64,000 bases of DNA, taken from Ligustrum vulgare. Lineage: Eukaryota > Streptophyta > Magnoliopsida > Lamiales > Oleaceae. The stretch's first letter is position 1. Every line of letters begins with the position of its first letter. The DNA is taken from contig OY743170.1 in NCBI GenBank assembly GCA_963555705.1, positions 13,493,096 through 13,557,095 on the forward strand. The letters run 5' to 3'. Shown piece after piece: positions 56,918 through 64,000 of the stretch. The notes under the pieces are model-generated. The model saw only the letters and a list, made by a program, of their open reading frames with translations, was not told where the DNA came from and searched no databases. Position numbers and translations under genes: made by a program.

Positions 56918-57259
56918 ATGAAGGGAACTTCTAGTTCTAGTACACTTCCTAGTGGTTCTAGTTCTTCTAATACATATAGTTCAGATGAAATTCCAGGAGT
57001 GTTAACTAGGTATTTCTCACATGACCTTCTTAGTATGTTAGATGAGGACGAAAGAAATAATTTTGACATTCTTAAGTGGTGGAGACAAAACGAGCGTCAA
57101 TACCCGGTTGTTTCTATGATTGCACGAGATCTACTAGCACCTCCGGTATCAACTGTAGCATCGGAGGCTGCTTTTAGTGCGGGTGGTAGAGTGTTATCTG
57201 AATATAGGTCAAGGCTTAAAGAAGACATACTGGAGGCCTTAATGTGTTTAAAGGATTGA
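56918..57259 (+). pseudogene. hAT transposase C-terminal dimerisation domain
   Basis: 113 codons in the same frame as the middle part. A Ser-rich linker is followed by the hAT family dimerisation domain: FDILKWWRQNERQYPVVSMI and ASEAAFSAGGRVLSEYRSRL. The domain is intact to its usual end, with TGA at 57257-57259. With the frame break and stop upstream, a full-length enzyme cannot be made from this copy. Confidence 0.9.
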
Positions 57260-57699
57260 CAGTTTGCGGAGAAAAGGAAACAAGATAGGATATGTGAAAT
57301 TCTTGCCGAGGAATTCGGAGAACAATCGTATTGGTGAGTAAATTTTTTATTTTTCTTTTTTCTGTATTTTTAATTGTTTTATTTGTTTCTTTCAAATAAA
57401 AAAATTGTACACGTAATATTTTGTTCGTGTACAATTTTAACTCCGCATACAATAATTTAAATGTAGCCGGTCCCAAGCCCGGATTAAAGGAGGGGGGTTT
57501 TTTAAGACGGGTCAACGGGCCGGACTTGGGCCGGCTCCGTGGGGGGACGAGCCGACTCGTCTCCCCACGGGCCGGCCCGTGGATCGGTAATGGACCGCAG
57601 TCAAACGGGCCGAGCCGGCCCGGCTCGGCCCGTTTGATACCCCTAGTTCCTAGGCAGGTCGACCTGAAATTTTGTGTGTTCTATGCGAAAATTTAAAAT

Positions 57700-57754
57700 G
57701 ATGACTTATCAAAAAAAATTTGTGTCCTATACTCAATTTTTTCTTTAAATGTCC

Positions 57755-57803
<49 letters not shown>

Positions 57804-58260
57804 TTTAGATGTCCTATAACGTTGAGGTCCTGTGTGATCGCACATTTCACATACCCTCAGGACTGCCATAGCTAGGAGTAGGACTTCTTGTTCAATGTTA
57901 TTCATTTCGCGGTTTATTTAAAACAATATTTGCATAAAATGGATCAATCAATAAAATGTTTACGAATTACGAACCCCTCTTCAATGATAACGTTATGCTA
58001 TTTCATATATTGGACAATATATCCAACATCATTGTCATGTAGATTGGTGATCATCAACTACAGCGACGAAAAGAATTATTCATTCTTTCTTTTCCTATTT
58101 TTGGCTATAGCCATGAATGCACAAGGTTGATTCTGAGATCTTGGATGTTCTGTGATACAAATTTTGAAATGATGACTAATAAAAGAAATTTGTGCCCTAT
58201 ATAACGTTGAGGTCTTGTGCAATCGCACATCTTGCACACTTGACCACCTCAGAATGCACA
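57700..58260. repeat. Duplicated 'TTGAGGTCCTGTG' segment
   Basis: 57690-57860 and 58145-58245 share AAATGATGACTTATCAAAAA-like, TTTGTGTCCTATA-like and AACGTTGAGGTCCTGTGTGA-like words. The second copy ends about 160 bp from the stop codon of the peptidase gene. The source is not recognised. Confidence 0.55.
57753..57805. repeat. (AAT)n microsatellite
   Basis: About 17 consecutive AAT units, followed closely by the sequence TAACGTTGAGGTCCTGTG. Confidence 0.95.
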
Positions 58261-58405
58261 AGTTTGAAACCAAAGATGATACAATTGAATTATTACATTC
58301 TAAAGAAGCATTACTTATTGAAAACAGACAATATAGGAACCAACGAAAGGTGTAAGAAGTGGGATTTATTGTAATTATTATTGCTGGTCTAATCATAAAA
58401 CCCAA

Positions 58406-61400
58406 CTAATTAGAAGAATCAGCTAAACTGTGATAATATTGAGAGAGCCACTTTGATATGATATGGACTTCTCTTCTTCTAACATCTTGAAGCCACTTTG
58501 GATCTTCCTCTGTCGAGAATCTAAGGTCTCCATGATGGGCACCTGTAAAATATTAGCATTATTTATTGTGCACAGAGAGAGAGAGATGTATTTCGATTTA
58601 TTGTATATACTTCTACGTTAAATAATTGAATATTTATAGGCAATTCACATGTTACTTTTAAATATTTGAGGACAATAAAAACTTATTTATCTATCGTATA
58701 TTTAAATAATCGAAATAATAATTAATACAAAAGTCAAAAATAAATATTTTTCCCCCTTTTCAATGCACATTAGCAAAATATTTGGATAGATATCGTGATT
58801 AAAAACAAAAATATGTTAATTAATTGAAAGTTAAGAATAATAATGCTTCGAAAAACTATAGAGGACATAAAAGTAAAAGTGATCAAATATTAATAACCTT
58901 TCTTGTAATTAAAATGTGGTGTAGATATAAAAAAACTCTTGTGTGAATATAATTACCCCTAATTTTATTCGGAAGCCAATATTTCAGTGTGCTTCCTTTA
59001 AAAACACTTCTAGAGTGGGAAACCTTTTAGAAATAAGTTTTCAAACAAAGATTAAGCCTTGTTTGATATTGATAAAATTCAATTTTTTAGCAGATTTTGA
59101 TAAAAGTTGATAAGATGTTTGGTTGAAAAGTTTTGAATTCCATAAAATGTGTGGTTAAAATTAAATGCTGACTTTGAATTGAATAAAAATCTAAATTTTC
59201 AGTGCTATCAAACAAGGACTAAAATAGTTTCCTCAAAAAACTCTTATACAGAAAGCAAAAATGATGTCAAACGGGTCATATGTTATCTGATGTCTTCAGG
59301 CAATTCACATGCTATTGTTATACCCAGCAACTTGTATGCAAGCACTATGAGAGAATCCTGCACTAATCTATTAGCATTCGAGTAATCATAGAATCAACAA
59401 TTATAGCACTGTACGAAACAAAGTGCGATTTTAAAATTGATTCATATACACTGACCTTCTTTTGCTACAATGGCGACTATACTTTTGGATATGTCTTTTA
59501 ACACCCTGTCATTTTATCCCCAAAAATAAGGTTTAGATAACAAGAATATCATGTATTAATGTATGTGCATATGCATATACATGTATTAATTTTTTTTTTG
59601 ACTTTTTTATTTTTTTTAAGGTAAAACGTGCAGTTAAAAATTGGAGAGAGAAAATATGTGTGATTAAAAAATGATATGAGAAATTGTATAATTTAAAATA
59701 TGTAATCATCGTTACAAAAAAATTTGAAAAAAATTGTGCAGCTGAACGCACTGTTAATTTTATTCCACTATGTAACTACACAGTCTACACTCGGATATAG
59801 TTTCAGTCGAGTGATTGTACTTAAGTTCTGTTCAATTAGATTAATATACTTTAATATGATTTCAATTGACTAACTCTGTCCAATTTCATCACTTGGATGA
59901 AGAAAATTAGCAGCATGCTAATCAATAAAAGATGGCCATTAGAGCATTCTGGATATGCTAAACTTAGCTAGCCACGTAAGCAAGAAATCAAATATTAAGT
60001 GACAAATATGCATGTAAAAGTTAATTATTAATTTTTGCTATAATGAATATGTTAAGTTTTAATTAAGTCCAAGAATAGAATAAATATTTATTTTTAAAAT
60101 AGAAAAATTTATAAATTAATATAGTACTCATTTTGAAGATCTCAATAAATTATAAAATATGAAATTAACAAAAAAAAAAATATTTATCTATATTAAAAAA
60201 TTTAAAGAAGAAATAAGAAAAGAAAAAAGAATAAGACCGCGTTTTATAGCGATGGTGGAATTTGGGTGGAAATAAAATGAATTTCAAGGAATTGAATTCT
60301 TGAGATTTTGGAAATTTAATGTGTTTGATTAGTTTAATTTTCTAGGTGAAAAAGTGATTTTTTTTTTCAATTTTGTTGTTTGATTGACATTATTTTCCTT
60401 TACAAATAACTCAAAATTTAGCTATTGTAATAATTTTTTTTCACACATTCATACTTGATAATAATAATGTTAATTTTTGAGAAAAAAAAATCAATTAAAA
60501 ACGACGAAAATGATCAAATGTATCAAAAATGGTTAAACATTTTCTCTAGAAGACAAATTCTACTACCTGAGTTGGAAAACAAATTCCAAAATCATGGAAA
60601 TGGTTTTGATTGGAAAGTGGAAGCAATCAAACAAGACAACTAAAATTTGGGTGGAAAAAGACCATTTCTCATTGGAAAAAAATTGAATCAAATGCAACCT
60701 AAGGTTTTTGAGGAAATTTTTTAACTTAACATTGCTATGTCATCAATTAAGTTGCTAGTCAAATTAACAAACAAATTAACACGTGCTAAAAAAATTCCCT
60801 TAACATTTATTTTAACATATTATTGTACACATTATTTCAATATATCTTCCTAAATTACTTCCCTAATATGCGTGTTAATCCATTAATTGTGGATGCTATT
60901 ATAGATTTAATTGAACTTGTACTAATTTCATGTCAGAAACTAGTAACTACATTTGATTATATAATAATTTAGCCTCCGTTTCGCAAATTTGTTTAAAACA
61001 TGTTTTTAAAAAATATAATTTTTCAAATCACCTTTTAACTATACATATTTTCTATCTTCACTTTTTAATCACATATTTTACCTCGAAAACTTAAAAAATG
61101 TATTTTTAAACATTAATTTTTTAACAAATAGAACCTAATTAACCGTCAAGTTATCAATTTCTGTAAATAAAATTGAACGAAGCTACCTTAATTCAAATCA
61201 AATTAAAGTATGGTTACCCAATCAAACCATAGTAAATGAGTTACTCGATTGAACTGAACTGAAGAATATAATCATCTAATTTAAACTAGAATAAAAATAT
61301 AATTATTGCTAACACAATGCCTCCGTTCGAGGAGTCATTTAATTACTTACTTACATTTTACTTTTTAAAGTCAAATACTAATTTTACTCGGAAACTTTCT

Positions 61401-63462
61401 GTTGAATATTGACCCAAATTATATTTATGGTGTTTGGTGTTATGGTGGGAGTTTGGCTTGTTGGCCTGGCAATTCATGAAACATTACGTTTTGTGTGTAT
61501 AAACCAAGAAAGAGGAAACGAAAATAATGGAAAAAGAAAAGGAGACGTGCAAACATAATTATGGAAGTTGGGCCTTAAATTTGGTGAAGGTTTAAGCCCA
61601 TAGGGAATTATTTTTGTTTGTGCCAACTGCCAAGAGACTCCGAAAAGGAAAGAAGCGGACGGTTTCTTTTGAAATATTTCCTTATTTTGGTATTCCACTT
61701 CAACAAGGAAATATTTTGATATGAATTCATGTTCTGGGTTTGTATTTATCTATAAATATGTATGTTGATGGACCAATTAATTGTACATCAAGAGTACCAT
61801 ATTGTGACCAAATAAAGAGAAAATTGTAAGCTTTTCTTTTGATTTTCTTGGAAACTCTTTGTGGGATAATTCAAAGGTTAGAAACTTGTGATGGATAATA
61901 ACTCGTTATTACTATTTTCTCTGTGGTCTCTTGGATTGGGTTGGTGAGTGAGGGAAAAATCTATATATTTGTAACAATTTAATACATAGCGAAATGATTT
62001 GATGATCCGAAATTTCTGCATTGTTATTATTTTCTCGTTTGCTTAATTTTACTTTGAACATTAAAAGATCTTGTGGGTCAAAGAAGAGGAAATTGACGTT
62101 TAATTCCCCACAATTTCCATATAATTCACAACTACTATCCACATGTCCACAACTCAATATTTTAAAAGTAGAAATTTTTCTTGTGCGAAATTCTTTTGAG
62201 ACATTTTTGGGTGATATTGTGATATGTCACACATTCATTGAATAGTTAAAAAGTAAATGGTAAGGTAGTTATTTTTATCTCCAACGAATGTAAGGATGTT
62301 AACGAACCGAGCTGAGTTGACTCGCGAGCTGAAAATCAAGGCTCGAGCTTTTTCGAGCCGAGCCAAGCCAGCCAAGTCCCGAGCTTTTAATTTTCTTTGA
62401 TTTTTATAACAAAAATTCATAAATTTTTTTATTGAAAATCTGTATATATATATAACAAGTTGACTCAAGCTCGTGGCCGAATTTCAAGGTTCAAGCTCTC
62501 ATCGAACTTTTTGAGCGGACTTTTTTTTTTGCTTTAGCTTTTTTCGAGCCGAGCCCGAGCTACTCGAACTATTTTTCCATCCCTAAAAGAATGTGAAGTC
62601 CAGATCTGCTCTCTTAAATATATGTCCCCTTAGCCATCTTTCCAATAAAAGATTTACACATCATCCAACCATTACAACTCATTTAACCATGAAAAACCTC
62701 ATCCTAATAGAGACGTTGACTTCAATTTCTCAATTACTATTGGTCGTGACCTTCTAGAAGTTGGCTGGGATTTACCAGTGTAGGTGAAGAGTTGAATGGG
62801 GGAGATAAGAGACGGAAAGAGGATTTTGAGAAATTGAAAGTTATTGTCTCTGTTAGGATGAGTTTTTTCACGGTTAAATGAGTTGTAATGGTTGTATGAT
62901 GTGTAGTTTTTTTATTGGGGTCCCGGCTAAGGGTCATATATTTGGAACAGTAAATTTGGACTCACGAATGTGTGACTTACCACAATGACACTTGAAAACG
63001 TTCCCAAAAAATATCTTCCTAAAATTATTGAGAATAAAACTCAAAAAAACCAAAGCAATTTACAAAAAATACTTACCCTCCACCACTCCATGGATCTCTT
63101 AACCCATTAAAGAAGATGATATTGCTCCCAAACCGCTTCAAGGCTCTGTGAATATTCTGTACAAGAAACAAAACCTTAACATCAGAATACAAGCACATAT
63201 TTATAATGTTTTAAGTTGGCCAAGATACCCACATGGCCTCCAAACTCAGTAGTAATCCAGTTAGGCCTAGGTTCAATTTTGAACCTCTCATTGCAATATT
63301 CGAACCGGCCGTCGTAGCTCGGCTCATACTCTGGAAATATGCTCTCCGCATTGCTACCGCTGGTTTGCATAATCATCTCCGTACATGCCTGGAACAAGTT
63401 ATTGATTGATAGCATCATATCAGAGCAAACAAATGTCCTAATTTAAATTTACGACACATTTT

Positions 63463-63501
<39 letters not shown>

Positions 63502-64000
63502 ACCTCTGTTTGGTAAGGATTATAATTTAAATTTAAATTTAAATCAAAGTTAATAAGTAATATTAACCACATAACTTAATGAGACTCACAACTTTTTAAC
63601 CATACATTTCATCAATTTATATCAAACAAGAACTCTAGTTTTCTGTAATATTTTGTCACTATTTTATTGACATGTATATTAACGGTCAGAGAGTATTAAA
63701 TTTAATGGAAATCTTCTCGATTTTACATAGAAAAAAAAGAGAAATTAATACGTTTACACTCATATCCATGTGAGGGAGGTATTAGAATCCTTCAAAGTAA
63801 TATGTCAACATCATTGTTAATGTTATCTCGCTCATAGGATTGTGACACTTCATCTGAGTGTGTGTTTACAAGTAGCAAAATTCTGAAGAAAAATAAAATA
63901 AAATGCACGTGATTAGGCTCAAAAATTCCAGTACCTGCCATGTCCACCCTCCAAGTCCGTGAGGATCAGAATCATCATCCAGATTAAAACACGTGGCCTT
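58406..64000 (-). CDS. Serine carboxypeptidase S28 (Pro-X carboxypeptidase-like), 3' exons
   Basis: Five exons, read right to left: 64000-63935 (partial), 63388-63233, 63156-63077, 59505-59456 and 58542-58406. All have GT-AG junctions and matching phases. They encode DDDSDPHGLGGWTWQ, ACTEMIMQTSGSNAESIFPE, NWITTEFGGH, RFGSNIIFFNGLRDPWSGGG, VLKDISKSIVAIVAKEGAHH and EDPKWLQDVRRREVHIISKW. This is the C-terminal third of peptidase family S28, which cleaves Pro-X bonds in secreted or vacuolar compartments. The catalytic Asp (GLRDPW) and His (GAHH) are present; the catalytic Ser lies beyond the window edge. The protein ends at TAG 58406-58408. The 3.57-kb intron (59506-63076) carries a small hAT-like insertion. 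No lesion is seen, so the gene is probably functional. Confidence 0.93.
59056..59219. mobile_element. TAA-flanked MITE in the last intron of the peptidase gene
   Basis: 164 bp between TAA duplications (59053-59055, 59220-59222) with ends GCCTTGTTTGATA and TATCAAACAAGGAC. This fits a Harbinger/Tourist-like MITE. Related sequence is visible near 12265-12440, 34665-34800 and 63505-63630. Confidence 0.65.
59605..59710 (+). repeat. GTGGTTAAAAA-type dispersed repeat in intron
   Basis: GCAGTTAAAAATTGGAGAGA is followed by AAATATGTGTGATTAAAAAA. The order and spacing are the same as in the copies at 6270, 34360 and 45660. It lies in the large intron of the peptidase gene. Confidence 0.6.
60985..61130 (-). 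repeat. GTGGTTAAAAA-type dispersed repeat, reverse copy
   Basis: Contains CTTTTAACTATACATATTTT and CTTTTTAATCACATATTTTA, the complement of the core motif pair. It lies in the large intron of the peptidase gene. Confidence 0.6.
62291..62585. mobile_element. Short hAT-like element in peptidase intron
   Basis: 295 bp from TAAGGATG to CATCCCTA, flanked by AACGAATG (62283-62290) and AAAGAATG (62586-62593), an 8-bp target duplication with one mismatch. Subterminal words GAGCCGAGCC and GCTCGAGC occur at both ends. It has no coding capacity. Confidence 0.75.
63464..63498. repeat. Poly-A tract in peptidase intron
   Basis: About 35 consecutive A bases in the intron between the first two visible exons of the peptidase gene. 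It is followed by (AAATTT)n-like sequence. Confidence 0.9.

Larger units (their letters stand above)
54655..57645 (+). mobile_element. hAT transposon with broken transposase
   Basis: 2,991 bp with terminal inverted repeats TAGGGGTGTCAAACGG and CCGTTTGATACCCCTA (one mismatch), and an exact 8-bp target duplication GTTCCTAG (54647-54654, 57646-57653). Subterminal regions at both ends are unusually GC-rich, with many GGGCCGGCCCGTG words. The interior carries a recognisable Ac/hAT transposase in three pieces. The perfect target duplication implies a fairly recent insertion. Confidence 0.97.

Overview
This is a transposon-rich, AT-rich stretch of a flowering-plant nuclear genome. The evidence is GT-AG introns, plant-specific gene families (B3/NGATHA-like, ARF5, ESV1), Ty3 and copia-type LTR elements primed by initiator-Met tRNA, and CACTA, hAT, Harbinger-like and Helitron DNA elements. 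Gene homologies suggest a eudicot; I cannot name the species.

Only two host genes look functional. One is an NGATHA-like B3 transcription factor on the minus strand (36970-35344, two exons, 288 codons). The other is the 3' part of a serine carboxypeptidase S28 (Pro-X carboxypeptidase-like) gene, also minus strand. Five of its exons lie between 64000 and 58406, the gene runs off the right edge, and a 3.6 kb intron holds a small hAT-like insertion. A two-exon 59-codon gene at 13160-13508 is possible but unrecognised.

Layout from left to right. 675-6193: a Ty3 LTR element with both LTRs, PBS and PPT, lacking reverse transcriptase. 6651-11008: a CACTA element that has captured the first two exons of an ARF5/MONOPTEROS-like gene and an LRR receptor-kinase fragment. 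13160-13508: the small putative gene. 14146-20714: a young chromodomain Ty3 element with both LTRs, an exact target duplication and four ORF lesions. 21311-24029: an ESV1 pseudogene followed by the last exon of a 26S proteasome RPT1 gene, then a Harbinger-like MITE and a Helitron-like 3' hairpin. 26057-27874: a solo LTR with an exact target duplication. 27880-29270: an inverted-repeat structure around a GC-rich core. 29322-33797: a second CACTA element containing a satellite-like array of about 13 units with a period near 100 bp. 35344-36970: the B3 gene. 38498-39951: a hAT-like element with another hAT element nested in it. 40771-41019: a tRNA-derived SINE. 42.8-49.6 kb: very AT-rich nested repeats with three Helitron-type ends, palindromic MITEs and a 640-bp hAT MITE whose empty site is preserved in a nearby duplicate. 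52.9-54.35 kb: a probable LTR relic. 54655-57645: a 3.0 kb hAT element with a recognisable but broken transposase. 58406-64000: the S28 peptidase gene.

The genes do not form an operon or pathway. The unifying theme is repeated insertion and gene-fragment capture by several transposon classes around a few host genes. All homologies are recognised by eye from the translated sequence; no database search was run.
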